Below, piece after piece: positions 44,245 to 52,393 of a DNA stretch of 64,000 nt. The notes below the pieces were generated by a model. The model searched no databases, was not told where the DNA came from, and saw nothing but the letters and a program-made list of their open reading frames with translations. Each line of letters begins with the position of its first letter. Positions within the stretch are counted from its first letter, which is position 1. Source of the stretch: Streptomyces formicae (GTDB lineage: Bacteria; Actinomycetota; Actinomycetes; Streptomycetales; Streptomycetaceae); NCBI RefSeq assembly GCF_002556545.1, contig NZ_CP022685.1:372001-436000 (forward strand). The letters are read 5' to 3'. The translations under genes and the position numbers were made by a program.

Positions 44245-45689
44245 GAGTGGTGCCTTTCCGGTGCGGGGTGTTGCTCTGGTGCGGGATGGTGCTGTGGTGC
44301 GGGCCGCAGCGCGCGGTCGGTGACGGTGAGGACGACGAGGACCAGGGCGAGGGCGCCGCCGACCACGGCCATCAGGTGCAGTCCGCCGTCGTCGGCCTGT
44401 CTGCCGTAGGCGAGGCCGATGAGCCCGGAGGCCGTGATGGCGCCGATGTACTGGGCGGTGCGCTGGAGCCCCGCGGCCGATCCGATCGCGTCGGCGGGCG
44501 CGAACTGCTGCACGGCGGCCTGGTTGCCGGTGCCCATGAGCCCCTGCGGAATGCCGAAGCAGGCGCCCGCGAGCAGCAGGACGGCGAGCGGGGTGGCTCC
44601 CGTCGTCACCAGGAGCAGCGCGCTGCCCACGGCGAGGAGCACGGCCGCGACGGTGAGCGGCGCGCGGATGCCCTTCGTGTGGGCGCCGAGCAGTGAACAG
44701 GCCAGCGCCGCAAGGGACATGGGGAGCATGACGAGCCCGGTGTGCAGCGATCCGTAGCCGCGGGCCTCCTCGAGCCACTGGGTGAAGCCGTACATGACGC
44801 AGTAGACGACCAGGTAGCTCAGTCCGTGGCGCAGGTAGGTGCGGGCGAGCGCGTGGTTGCTGCCCAGCATCCGCAGGTCGATGAAGGGACGCGGGTGGCG
44901 CAGTTGCCACCAGGTGAGGACGGCGCCGAGCAGGACGACGGGGGCGAGCAGCCACCACAGGGGGTGGCGCAGGTCGAGCAGGAAGACGACGAGGCAGGTC
45001 AGCACGCCGGTGAAGAGCAGCGTGCCCAGCGGGTCGAGGCCGCCCGCGGCGCCGTCGCCCGTGCGCTCACCGCGCGGCGCGTCCTTGGGTATCCAGCGCA
45101 GCGTCGCGCCGTACGCGAGGAGGGCGACGGGAACGTTCACGGCGAAGATGCCGCGCCACCCCGCGGTCGCGACGAGGAGCCCGCCGAGCGTGGGTCCGAC
45201 GGCGGCGCTGCCGAGCGCGGCGAAGGAGAGCCTGCCGAGGACGGTGCGCGGGGTCGGTGTGCCGAGTCTGCGTGACTCGTCGCGCAGGACGGCCATGGCG
45301 GCCGGGTAGGCCGCGGAGGTGCCGACGCCGAGCAGCAGCCGGGAGACGAGCAGCCAGCCGAAGCCCGGGGCGAGGGCGCCGACGAGACCGGAGGCGACGA
45401 CGACCACGAGCCCGCCGAGGAAGACCCGGCGCGGCCCGATGCCGTCGGCCAGTTTGCCGAGCACGGGCTGCGCGACGGCGCTCGCGAGGTAGAGCACGGA
45501 GACGAGCCAGGCGGTGTCGGCGGCGCCGACGCCGAAGTCGTGTCCGATCGCCACCAGGCCGGTGGAGATCATCGTGGTGTTGAGCGGGTTGAGCAGGGAG
45601 CCGAGGAGGAGGGGCGCGGTGAGCCGGGCCCCGAAGGCCGGACGATCGCCCGCGGCGGGACGGGGCGTCGCGCGCGACGCCGTCCTCAC
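44241..45689 (-). CDS. MFS efflux transporter (DHA2-like)
   Basis: The 482-residue transporter begins at a GTG (45689) that overlaps the MarR stop codon. Thirteen to fourteen helices are predicted. Motifs are LLLGSLLNPLNTTMISTGLVAI (helix 1), VLGKLADGIGPRRVFLGGL (motif A) and SRLLLGVGTSAAYPAAMAVL (motif C). The C-terminus is a Pro/His-rich tail with repeats (PAPQHHPAPEQHPAPERHHS), possibly metal-binding or just low-complexity. It lies between the MarR regulator and the isochorismatase-like gene in a tightly overlapping operon. Confidence 0.9.
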   Translation of the reverse strand: MRTASRATPRPAAGDRPAFGARLTAPLLLGSLLNPLNTTMISTGLVAIGHDFGVGAADTAWLVSVLYLASAVAQPVLGKLADGIGPRRVFLGGLVVVVASGLVGALAPGFGWLLVSRLLLGVGTSAAYPAAMAVLRDESRRLGTPTPRTVLGRLSFAALGSAAVGPTLGGLLVATAGWRGIFAVNVPVALLAYGATLRWIPKDAPRGERTGDGAAGGLDPLGTLLFTGVLTCLVVFLLDLRHPLWWLLAPVVLLGAVLTWWQLRHPRPFIDLRMLGSNHALARTYLRHGLSYLVVYCVMYGFTQWLEEARGYGSLHTGLVMLPMSLAALACSLLGAHTKGIRAPLTVAAVLLAVGSALLLVTTGATPLAVLLLAGACFGIPQGLMGTGNQAAVQQFAPADAIGSAAGLQRTAQYIGAITASGLIGLAYGRQADDGGLHLMAVVGGALALVLVVLTVTDRALRPAPQHHPAPEQHPAPERHHS

Positions 45690-46129
45690 TTGCGCACCAA
45701 CCGCTCCAACAGCACAACGGCGTCGGCCAGTTGGCGGCGTTCCGCCGGGTCGAGCTCGTCGGCGAGCGCCGCGGCGAGCCAGTCGCGCTTGGCGGCTCGC
45801 ATCTCGGTGAGGGTGCGGCGCCCCTGTTCGGTCACGGAGACGACGGACTGGCGCCTGTCGTCGGGGTCGGGGGCGCGCGCGACGAGCCCCAGCTCCTCCA
45901 GCGCGCTCACGGTCATCCGCATCGACTGGGGCCGTACGAGCTCCGCGCGGGCCAGGCCCGCGGTGGTGTCGGGGCCCGCCCCGTCGAGGCGGGCGAGCAC
46001 GGAACGTTGCGAAGGGCTCAGGCCGGTGTCCGGCGACACTCCGCGAAAGCGTCGTACGAGTCGCCGCACGGCGCCCGACAGATCGGCGGCGAGCTGTTCG
46101 GGGCCGGGGTCGCCAAGGGGTGCGCTCAT
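45686..46129 (-). CDS. MarR family transcriptional regulator
   Basis: The 147-residue winged-helix regulator starts at the ATG at 46129 behind GGTGCGGAGC. The DNA-binding part is GLSPSQRSVLARLDGAG, AELVRPQSMRMTVSALEELGLVARAPDPDDRRQSVVSVTEQG, the classic MarR recognition helix and wing. It heads an operon with an MFS exporter and an isochorismatase-like gene and should repress it in response to a phenolic or similar ligand. A palindrome CTTGCAAG lies at 46160-46167 upstream, a candidate operator half. Confidence 0.9.
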   Translation of the reverse strand: MSAPLGDPGPEQLAADLSGAVRRLVRRFRGVSPDTGLSPSQRSVLARLDGAGPDTTAGLARAELVRPQSMRMTVSALEELGLVARAPDPDDRRQSVVSVTEQGRRTLTEMRAAKRDWLAAALADELDPAERRQLADAVVLLERLVRK

Positions 46130-46159
46130 GCTCCGCACCATAGACAATAGACAGGTAAA

Positions 46160-46167
46160 CTTGCAAG
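46160..46167. promoter_or_regulatory. Short palindrome upstream of marR
   Basis: CTTGCAAG, flanked by AT-rich DNA including TAGACAATAGACAG, sits 31 bases upstream of the marR start codon. It is the most likely place for a MarR box, but the call rests on position and symmetry. Confidence 0.4.
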
Positions 46168-46212
46168 CTTCACTGCACAGCTAACCTGCCAATCTCCCTC
46201 ACCCACGAAAAA

Positions 46213-46242
46213 CCGCCCCTGCCGCGAAAGCGACAGGGGCGG
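46213..46242 (-). terminator. Intrinsic terminator of the acyl-CoA dehydrogenase gene
   Basis: CCGCCCCTG (46213-46221) pairs with CAGGGGCGG (46234-46242), with an inner GAAA-loop stem. On the minus strand it is followed by five Ts (complement of 46208-46212), a full rho-independent terminator 75 bases past the gene's stop. Confidence 0.85.
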
Positions 46243-46249
46243 ACTCCGT

Positions 46250-46312
46250 AAGGGGCGCGGGGAACTGCGCGACCGGCCACGACGCCCCCGCAGACGCAAA
46301 CCGCCCCGGCCG
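46250..46312. repeat. Streptomyces-type GC-rich intergenic repeat
   Basis: The stretch containing GGGGCGCGGGGAACTGCGCG (46254-46273) resembles, from memory, a short element found between genes in many Streptomyces genomes. It lies between the terminator and the acyl-CoA dehydrogenase stop. Only one copy is visible in this window, so its repeat status rests on recall. Confidence 0.4.
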
Positions 46313-46316
46313 AGCG

Positions 46317-47543
46317 CTAGCGAATCGGCATGCCCGACAGCGTGCGCGCGATCACCAGACGCTGGATCTCGCTCGTGCCCTCGAAGATCGTGTAGATCGC
46401 GGCGTCCCGGTGCATGCGCTCCACGGGGTACTCACGGGTGAAGCCGTTGCCGCCGAGGATCTGCACGGCCTGCGCCGTGACCTTCTTGGCGACCTCGCTC
46501 GCGTACAGCTTGGACATGGAGCCCTCGGCCGACTCGAACTTCTTGCCGGTGCTCGCCATCCACGAGGCGCGCCACACCAGCAGACGGGCCGCGTCGATCT
46601 GCGTGCGCATGTCGGCGAGCTGGAAGGCGATGCCCTGGTTGTCGATGATCGGGCGGCCGAACTGCGTACGCGTCTTGGCGTACTCCAGGGCCTCCTCGTA
46701 CGCCGCGCGGGCGGTGCCCACGGCCATCGCGCCGACCGCGGGGCGGGACGCCTCGAACGTGGCCATGGCCGCGTTCTTCACGCGCTCGCCGCCCGACTTC
46801 GCGCGCTCCCTGGCGCGGGCGAGACGCTCGTCCAGCTTGGCCTTGCCGCCGAGGAGGCAGTGGCCGGGGACGCGGGCGCCCTCCAGGACGACCTCGGCGG
46901 TGTGCGAGGCGCGGATGCCGTGCTTCTTGAACTTCTGCCCCTGCGAGAGACCGGGGGTGTTGGGCGGCACGATGAAGGAGGCGTGCCCCTTCGAGCCGAG
47001 CTCCGGGTCGACGACCGCGACGACGACGTGGACGTTGGCTATGCCGCCGTTGGTCGCCCAGGTCTTGGTGCCGTCGAGCACCCACTCGTCCTTGGCCTCG
47101 TCGTAGACGGCGCGGGTGCGCATCGCCGCCACGTCGGAGCCCGCGTCGGGCTCGGAGGAGCAGAAGGCGGCGACCTTCACGTCGTTCACGTCGCCGTACA
47201 TCTGCGGGATCCAGGTGCCGATCTGCTCCTCGGTGCCGTTCGCGAGGACGCCCACGGCCGCCAGGCCGGTGCCCATGATGGACAGGCCGATGCCCGCGTC
47301 CCCCCAGAAGATCTCCTCGGTCGCCATCGGGATGCCGAGCCCCGAGGGGTCGAAGAACTGCTGGGCATAGAAGTCCAGGGAGTAGATCCCGAGCTTCGCC
47401 GCCTCCTGGATGATGGGCCAGGGGGTCTCTTCGCGCTCGTCCCACTCGGCGGCCGCGGGGCGGATCACATTGGCCGCGAAACCGTGGAGCCAGTCCCGGA
47501 CCTCCTTCTGTTCGTCGTTCAGCTCCATGGTGAACTCGGCCAT
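46317..47543 (-). CDS. Acyl-CoA dehydrogenase
   Basis: The 408-residue flavoprotein starts at the ATG at 47543 (MAEFTMELNDEQKEVRDWLH), right behind GGAGGGGTC. It has AFCSSEPDAGSDVAAMRTRAV, DGTKTWATNGGIANVHVVVA, QFGRPIIDNQGIAFQLADMRT and the catalytic glutamate in AIYTIFEGTSEIQRLVIAR near the C-terminus, the medium/short-chain type placement. A short lysine/arginine-rich insertion (ARARERAKSGGERVKNAA) sits in the helical domain. It is divergent from a TetR regulator; palindromes between them suggest fatty-acyl-responsive control. Confidence 0.93.
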   Translation of the reverse strand: MAEFTMELNDEQKEVRDWLHGFAANVIRPAAAEWDEREETPWPIIQEAAKLGIYSLDFYAQQFFDPSGLGIPMATEEIFWGDAGIGLSIMGTGLAAVGVLANGTEEQIGTWIPQMYGDVNDVKVAAFCSSEPDAGSDVAAMRTRAVYDEAKDEWVLDGTKTWATNGGIANVHVVVAVVDPELGSKGHASFIVPPNTPGLSQGQKFKKHGIRASHTAEVVLEGARVPGHCLLGGKAKLDERLARARERAKSGGERVKNAAMATFEASRPAVGAMAVGTARAAYEEALEYAKTRTQFGRPIIDNQGIAFQLADMRTQIDAARLLVWRASWMASTGKKFESAEGSMSKLYASEVAKKVTAQAVQILGGNGFTREYPVERMHRDAAIYTIFEGTSEIQRLVIARTLSGMPIR

Positions 47544-47574
47544 GACCCCTCCAGGACCAGCGATCAACTGCGGC

Positions 47575-47610
47575 GTTACTTGCGGTAACCGAAGTCTGTT
47601 ACTGGCCAGT
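47575..47610. promoter_or_regulatory. Candidate TetR operators between acyl-CoA dehydrogenase and regulator
   Basis: GTTAC (47575-47579) and GTAAC (47585-47589) form a dyad with a 5-base centre, and ACTGGCCAGT (47601-47610) is a perfect 10-base palindrome. Both lie in the 164-base gap between the divergent genes. Which one binds the regulator is not decided. Confidence 0.5.
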
Positions 47611-47707
47611 AGTCCATGTCAACTCCCGGCAGCCCGTTCGATGCGCACAGCGCACCGGGTGTTACGTTGCGCGTGCGTCACCGAATCAGCACGGGCGGGG
47701 AGAAGCC

Positions 47708-48352
47708 ATGGAGACCACGCAGCGGACCGATCAGCAGCGGTCCGCCGAGCACCGGCGACGGGAACTGCTCGAGGCCGCGGACCGGGTGGTGCTCCGCGAC
47801 GGACCCGGCGCCTCGATGAACGCCATCGCCGCGGAGGCGGGCATCACCAAGCCGATCCTCTACCGCCACTTCGGCGACAAGGGCGGACTCTACGCGGCGC
47901 TCGCCAAGCGGCACACGGACGCGCTCCTGGAGGCACTGCGCGCCGCGCTCGACGCACCCGCCGAGCGCAGGGAGCGGGTCGAGGCGACGCTCGACACCTA
48001 CCTCGCGGCGATCGAGGCCCGCCCGCAGGTCTACCGCTTCCTGATGCATCCGTCGGAGGCCCCCTCCCCCGGCGAGCAGGGCTTCGACGTCGGCCTGCAC
48101 TCCGCTCCGCTGCTCCGCCGCCTCGGCGAGGAGCTCGCGGAGGTCATCGAGGAGCGCGTCGACCTCGGACCGCAGAGCGCCCAACTCGCCCGTGTGTGGG
48201 GCCACGGGATCGTCGGCATGATGCACGCGGCGGGCGACTGGTGGCTCGGTGAACGGCCTTGCTCGCGCGCCGAGTTGGTGAGCAGCCTGGCGGACCTGCT
48301 GTGGGGCAGGCTCGCCGCCGCGGGCAATCGCGTGGGCGGGCCCGGGTTCTGA
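47708..48352 (+). CDS. TetR family transcriptional regulator
   Basis: The 214-residue regulator has the helix-turn-helix RRRELLEAADRVVLRDGPGASMNAIAAEAGITKPILYRHFGDKGGLYAAL, a textbook TetR domain, then a ligand domain with ARVWGHGIVGMMHAAGDWWLGE. It is divergent from an acyl-CoA dehydrogenase and probably controls it, in the manner of fatty-acid-responsive TetR proteins. It converges on the deformylase gene with 48 bases between. Confidence 0.9.
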   Translation: METTQRTDQQRSAEHRRRELLEAADRVVLRDGPGASMNAIAAEAGITKPILYRHFGDKGGLYAALAKRHTDALLEALRAALDAPAERRERVEATLDTYLAAIEARPQVYRFLMHPSEAPSPGEQGFDVGLHSAPLLRRLGEELAEVIEERVDLGPQSAQLARVWGHGIVGMMHAAGDWWLGERPCSRAELVSSLADLLWGRLAAAGNRVGGPGF

Positions 48353-48400
48353 GCGGGCCCGTACTCCGAACCGACCCGCCCCCGCGTCACACCCCGGTCC

Positions 48401-48943
48401 TCAGTTCTTGTTCCAGGAGGCCCTGGCGGCGGCCCGCAGCACCCTGCGCCGCCGCCAGCCGGTGACGCGGTCGGTGTAGACACCGCCCTCCACGTGGTCG
48501 CACTCGTGCTGGAGACAGCGCGCGAACCAGCCCGACCCGTGCACCGTCACGGGCTCCCCGCGCACGTCCACGCCCTCGACCACGGCGTGGTCGAAGCGCG
48601 GCGTCCCCGCTTCGAGTCCCGGCAGCGAAAGACAGCCCTCGGGGCCGCGCACCGTCACGCCGTCCGCCTCGACCAGACGCGGATTGACCACATGGCCCAG
48701 GTGTCTGACATCCTCGTCGTCCGGGCAGTCGTAGACGAACACCCGGCGGGCGACGCCGATCTGGTTGGCGGCCAGGCCCACGCCCTGGGCGGCGTACATC
48801 GTGGCGAACATGTCCTCGACGAGCCGCGCCAGTTCGGGTCCGAAGTCGGTGACCTCCTCACAGGGCGTGTGCAGCACGGGGTCACCGAGCAGGGTCAGGG
48901 GTCTTACGCGCCCGGAGGCGCCCGGGATCGAGCCGTGTCGCAT
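48401..48943 (-). CDS. def: Peptide deformylase
   Basis: The 180-residue enzyme has all three deformylase motifs: GVGLAANQIG (54-63), EGCLSLPG with metal ligand Cys104, and QHECDH with His146, Glu147 and His150. The last motif ends ECDHVEGG where most have EIDHLNG. It removes the formyl group from nascent proteins. Streptomyces usually carry several paralogs; this one has no fmt neighbour. The arginine-rich C-terminal tail (GWRRRRVLRAAARA) is unusual. Confidence 0.93.
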   Translation of the reverse strand: MRHGSIPGASGRVRPLTLLGDPVLHTPCEEVTDFGPELARLVEDMFATMYAAQGVGLAANQIGVARRVFVYDCPDDEDVRHLGHVVNPRLVEADGVTVRGPEGCLSLPGLEAGTPRFDHAVVEGVDVRGEPVTVHGSGWFARCLQHECDHVEGGVYTDRVTGWRRRRVLRAAARASWNKN

Positions 48944-49083
48944 GGCGGCAAGAGTACGGTCCAGGGGATGGAGCGGTGCCGAGGTGGTGCCGCGGTTCGG
49001 GCTTGTCAGTGGATCTCGATAGGCTGAGGTCGAAACGATGCCGGGGGCAGGCGCGGCGCCGTACGCAAGGAGGATCTCGACAG

Positions 49084-50322
49084 ATGTCAGGCAACACGGA
49101 CCCGCTGTCGCCGCGGGCCAAGCTGGCCGTGACGGCGGGCAAGGCGGCCGCGGCGGTGTCGCGCGCGGCGGGCCGCGGCAGCGGATCGGTGATCGGCGGC
49201 AAGGTCGCGCTCAGGCTCGACCCCGAACTGCTCGGTCGGCTCGCCACTCACCTGGACGTTGTCCTCGTGTCGGCCACCAACGGCAAGACGACCACCACGC
49301 GTCTGATCGCCGAGGCGCTGCGGGCCAGCGGCCCGGTCGTCTCGAACGCGCTCGGTGCGAACATGCCCGCCGGAATCACCTCGGCGCTCGCCGGCGGCTC
49401 CGACGCCAAGTACGGCGTGATCGAGGTCGACGAGAAGTACCTCGCGGGCGTCGCCCGTGACGTCGACCCGAAGGCGATCGCGCTGCTCAACCTCTCCCGC
49501 GACCAGCTGGACCGCGCCGCGGAGACCCGCATGCTCGCCGAGAAGTGGCGCGAGGGCCTGTCCGGTTCCAAGGCCGTGGTCATCGCCAACGCCGACGACC
49601 CGCTGGTCGTCTGGGCGGCCTCCTCCTCGCCGAACGTGGTGTGGGTGGCCGCCGGTCAGGAGTGGAAGGACGACGCCTGGTCGTGCCCGTCCTGCGGTGG
49701 CGTCATGCAGCGCCCCGGGGACGACTGGTTCTGCGGCGAGTGCGGCTTCCGCCGCCCCGCGCCCAGCTGGGTGCTCTCCGGCGACCACGTCCTGGACCCG
49801 CACGGCTCGGCCTGGCCGATCCACCTGCAGCTGCCGGGCCGGGCGAACAAGGCCAACGCGACCTCGTCGGCCGCCGTCGCCGCCGTCTTCGGGGTGCCGC
49901 CGCAGGTCGCCCTCGAGCGCATGTACCAGGTGCAGGCCGTCGCGGGACGCTATGACGTCGTGCAGTTCCAGGGCCGTGACCTGCGACTGCTGCTCGCGAA
50001 GAACCCCGCGGGCTGGCTCGAGACGTTCTCGCTGATCGACCCGCCGCCGACCCCGGTGATCCTCTCCGTCAACGCCCGCGGCGCGGACGGCACGGACACC
50101 TCCTGGCTGTGGGACGTGGACTACACCCGCCTCGCGGGCCACCCGATCTTCGTCCTCGGCGACCGCAAGCTGGACCTCGCGGTGCGCCTGGAGGTCGCGA
50201 ACCTGGACTTCCGGGTCTGCGAGTCCCTCGACGAGGCCGTGCAGCTCGCCCCGCCGGGACGCATCGAGACCATCGCGAACTACACCGCGTTCCAGGACCT
50301 GCGCCGCCGCGTCGGCAACTGA
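49084..50322 (+). CDS. murT: Lipid II isoglutaminyl synthase, Mur-ligase subunit MurT
   Basis: The 412-residue Mur-ligase-like subunit has the ATP loop VSATNGKTTTTRLIAEAL (64-72), a central domain holding the MurT zinc ribbon Cys201-x2-Cys204...Cys217-x2-Cys220, and the C-terminal DUF1727 domain (NPAGWLETFSLI and NARGADGTDTSWLWDVDY). With GatD it amidates the alpha-carboxyl of the D-glutamate in lipid II. The start at 49084 follows AAGGAGG. The gatD gene begins 15 bases after its stop, an obligate pair. Confidence 0.95.
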   Translation: MSGNTDPLSPRAKLAVTAGKAAAAVSRAAGRGSGSVIGGKVALRLDPELLGRLATHLDVVLVSATNGKTTTTRLIAEALRASGPVVSNALGANMPAGITSALAGGSDAKYGVIEVDEKYLAGVARDVDPKAIALLNLSRDQLDRAAETRMLAEKWREGLSGSKAVVIANADDPLVVWAASSSPNVVWVAAGQEWKDDAWSCPSCGGVMQRPGDDWFCGECGFRRPAPSWVLSGDHVLDPHGSAWPIHLQLPGRANKANATSSAAVAAVFGVPPQVALERMYQVQAVAGRYDVVQFQGRDLRLLLAKNPAGWLETFSLIDPPPTPVILSVNARGADGTDTSWLWDVDYTRLAGHPIFVLGDRKLDLAVRLEVANLDFRVCESLDEAVQLAPPGRIETIANYTAFQDLRRRVGN

Positions 50323-50337
50323 CCCCGGGTAAGGACA

Positions 50338-51075
50338 ATGAGCATGAGCGACAACAGCCTGCGTCTGGTCTGGGTCTACCCCGACCTCCTGAGCACGTAC
50401 GGGGACCAGGGCAATGCCCTGGTCGTGGAGCGCCGCGCCCGCCAGCGCGGCCTCCAGGTCGAGCGCTACGACGTACGCAGCGACCAGCCGGTGCCCACCT
50501 CCGGCGACATCTACCTGATCGGCGGCGGCGAGGACCGGCCGCAGCGCCTGGCGGCCGAGCGCCTTCGCCGCGACGGCGGCCTGCAGCGGGCCGTGGGCAA
50601 CGGCGCGATCGTCTTCTCGGTCTGCGCCGGCTACCAGATCATCGGCAACGAGTTCATCAACGACCTCGGCCAGCGCGAGCCGGGCCTCGGCCTGCTCGAC
50701 GTGGTCTCCACGCGCGGCGAGGGCGAGCGGTGCGTCGGTGACGTCCTCGGGGACATCGACCCGCAGCTCGGCCTGCCGCAGCTGACCGGCTTCGAGAACC
50801 ACCAGGGCGTCACCCACGTCGGCCCGAACGCCCGCCCCCTGGCCCAGGTCAGGCTCGGCCGGGGCAACGGCACGGGCGACGGCACCGAAGGCGCCTACAA
50901 CGGCACGGTCTTCGGTACGTACATGCACGGCCCCGTCCTCGCCCGCAACCCGCTCATCGCGGACCTGCTCCTGAAGCTGGCCCTCGATGTGAACGCGCTG
51001 CCGCCGACGGACGACCGGTGGTACGAGGCGCTGCGCAACGAGCGCATCAACGCCGCGCAGCAGCAGCCCGCCTGA
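50338..51075 (+). CDS. gatD: Lipid II isoglutaminyl synthase, glutaminase subunit GatD
   Basis: The 245-residue class I glutamine amidotransferase has the nucleophile Cys96 in AIVFSVCAGYQIIG and the catalytic His197 in FGTYMHGPVLARNP. It is cobyric-acid-synthase-like in sequence (YPDLLSTYGDQGNALVVERRA) but its position after murT identifies it as GatD, which supplies ammonia for lipid II amidation. Either of two closely spaced ATGs (50338 or 50344) could be the start. Confidence 0.95.
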   Translation: MSMSDNSLRLVWVYPDLLSTYGDQGNALVVERRARQRGLQVERYDVRSDQPVPTSGDIYLIGGGEDRPQRLAAERLRRDGGLQRAVGNGAIVFSVCAGYQIIGNEFINDLGQREPGLGLLDVVSTRGEGERCVGDVLGDIDPQLGLPQLTGFENHQGVTHVGPNARPLAQVRLGRGNGTGDGTEGAYNGTVFGTYMHGPVLARNPLIADLLLKLALDVNALPPTDDRWYEALRNERINAAQQQPA

Positions 51076-51094
51076 GCTTCACAGGAGCCCGCTT

Positions 51095-51143
51095 GACGCC
51101 CCGCCCGCACATGTGAGCGGGGGCGTCCAGCAGGCGGACGCCC
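51095..51143 (+). terminator. Overlapping hairpins after gatD
   Basis: GACGCCC (51095-51101) can pair with GGGCGTC (51121-51127), while GGGCGTCC (51121-51128) can instead pair with GGACGCCC (51136-51143). The two hairpins exclude each other. The region most likely ends murT-gatD transcription before pfkA. Confidence 0.55.
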
Positions 51144-51240
51144 GGTACGGACCAACCCCCTCCCGCCTATAGGGTGGCGGGGATTCCAGCCGGACGACGT
51201 GGTCCGGACCTCGGCCCACGTTGCAAAGGTATTCCGGGCT

Positions 51241-52266
51241 ATGCGCATTGGTGTCCTGACCTCCGGAGGCGACTGCCCCGGACTGAACGCCGTCATCCGC
51301 TCCGTCGTGCACCGCGCGGTGGTGGACCACGGCGACGAGGTCATCGGCTTCCACGACGGCTGGAAGGGCCTCCTGGAGTGCGACTACCGCAAGCTCGACC
51401 TCGACGCGGTGGGCGGCATCCTCGCCCGCGGCGGCACGATCCTCGGCTCGTCGCGCGTCCAGCCCGCGCATCTGCGGGACGGCGTCGAGCGCGCCAAGGG
51501 GCACCTCGCCGACCTCGGCCTCGACGCGATCATCCCGATCGGCGGCGAGGGCACGCTGAAGGCCGCGCGGCTCCTCTCCGACGGGGGCCTGCCCATCGTC
51601 GGCGTCCCCAAGACCATCGACAACGACATCGCGGTCACCGACGTCACCTTCGGCTTCGACACGGCCGTCGGCGTCGCGACCGAGGCACTCGACCGCCTCA
51701 AGACCACCGCCGAGTCGCACCAGCGCGTGCTCATCGTCGAGGTCATGGGGCGTCACACGGGCTGGATCGCCCTGCACTCCGGGATGGCGGCGGGCGCGCA
51801 CGCGATCGTCGTGCCCGAGCGCCCCTTCGACATCGAGGAGCTGGCGGCCAAGGTCGGCGAGCGCTTCTCCGCGGGCAAGAAGTTCGCGATCGTGGTGGCC
51901 GCCGAGGGCGCCAAGCCCCGCGCGGGCTCCATGGAGTTCGACGAGGGCGGCAAGGACGTCTACGGCCACGAGCGGTTCGCCGGGATCGCCCGCCAGCTCT
52001 CCCTCGAACTGGAGCAGCGCCTCGGCAAGGAGGCGCGTCCGGTGATCCTCGGCCACGTCCAGCGCGGCGGCACCCCCACCGCGTACGACCGCGTCCTCGC
52101 GACCCGGTTCGGCTGGCACGCGGTGGAGGCCGTGCACCGCGGCGAGTTCGGCAAGATGACGGCGCTGCGCGGCACGGACATCACGATGGTGCCGCTCGCC
52201 GAGGCCGTCGAGACGCTGAAGACCGTGCCGGACGAGCGGTACGCCGAAGCGGAGTGCGTGCTGTAA
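51241..52266 (+). CDS. pfkA: ATP-dependent 6-phosphofructokinase
   Basis: The 341-residue glycolytic enzyme phosphorylates fructose 6-phosphate. GVLTSGGDCPGLNAVIR opens the nucleotide site. In GGEGTLKAAR residue 104 is Gly, the ATP-type residue, while PKTIDNDI has Lys124, a residue shared with pyrophosphate-type enzymes; this mixture is known for actinobacterial ATP enzymes. Catalytic Asp127 is in TIDND. MGRHTGWIAL and HVQRGGTPTAYDR complete the fructose site. The start is the ATG at 51241. A strong hairpin follows. Confidence 0.95.
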   Translation: MRIGVLTSGGDCPGLNAVIRSVVHRAVVDHGDEVIGFHDGWKGLLECDYRKLDLDAVGGILARGGTILGSSRVQPAHLRDGVERAKGHLADLGLDAIIPIGGEGTLKAARLLSDGGLPIVGVPKTIDNDIAVTDVTFGFDTAVGVATEALDRLKTTAESHQRVLIVEVMGRHTGWIALHSGMAAGAHAIVVPERPFDIEELAAKVGERFSAGKKFAIVVAAEGAKPRAGSMEFDEGGKDVYGHERFAGIARQLSLELEQRLGKEARPVILGHVQRGGTPTAYDRVLATRFGWHAVEAVHRGEFGKMTALRGTDITMVPLAEAVETLKTVPDERYAEAECVL

Positions 52267-52307
52267 GTCCCTCCGCACATCGGTGAGGTCATCACCTGTT
52301 GAACTAT

Positions 52308-52339
52308 CTGCCCCCGGTCGCGTCAGCGGCCGGGGGCAG
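52308..52339 (+). terminator. 10-bp hairpin terminator after pfkA
   Basis: CTGCCCCCGG (52308-52317) pairs exactly with CCGGGGGCAG (52330-52339) around a 12-base loop, then TTCT, 42 bases past the pfkA stop. Confidence 0.8.
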
Positions 52340-52393
52340 TTCTACTCTGGTGCCGAACACGTCGCACAATCCGCACGAATCAGGAGCCACTGG

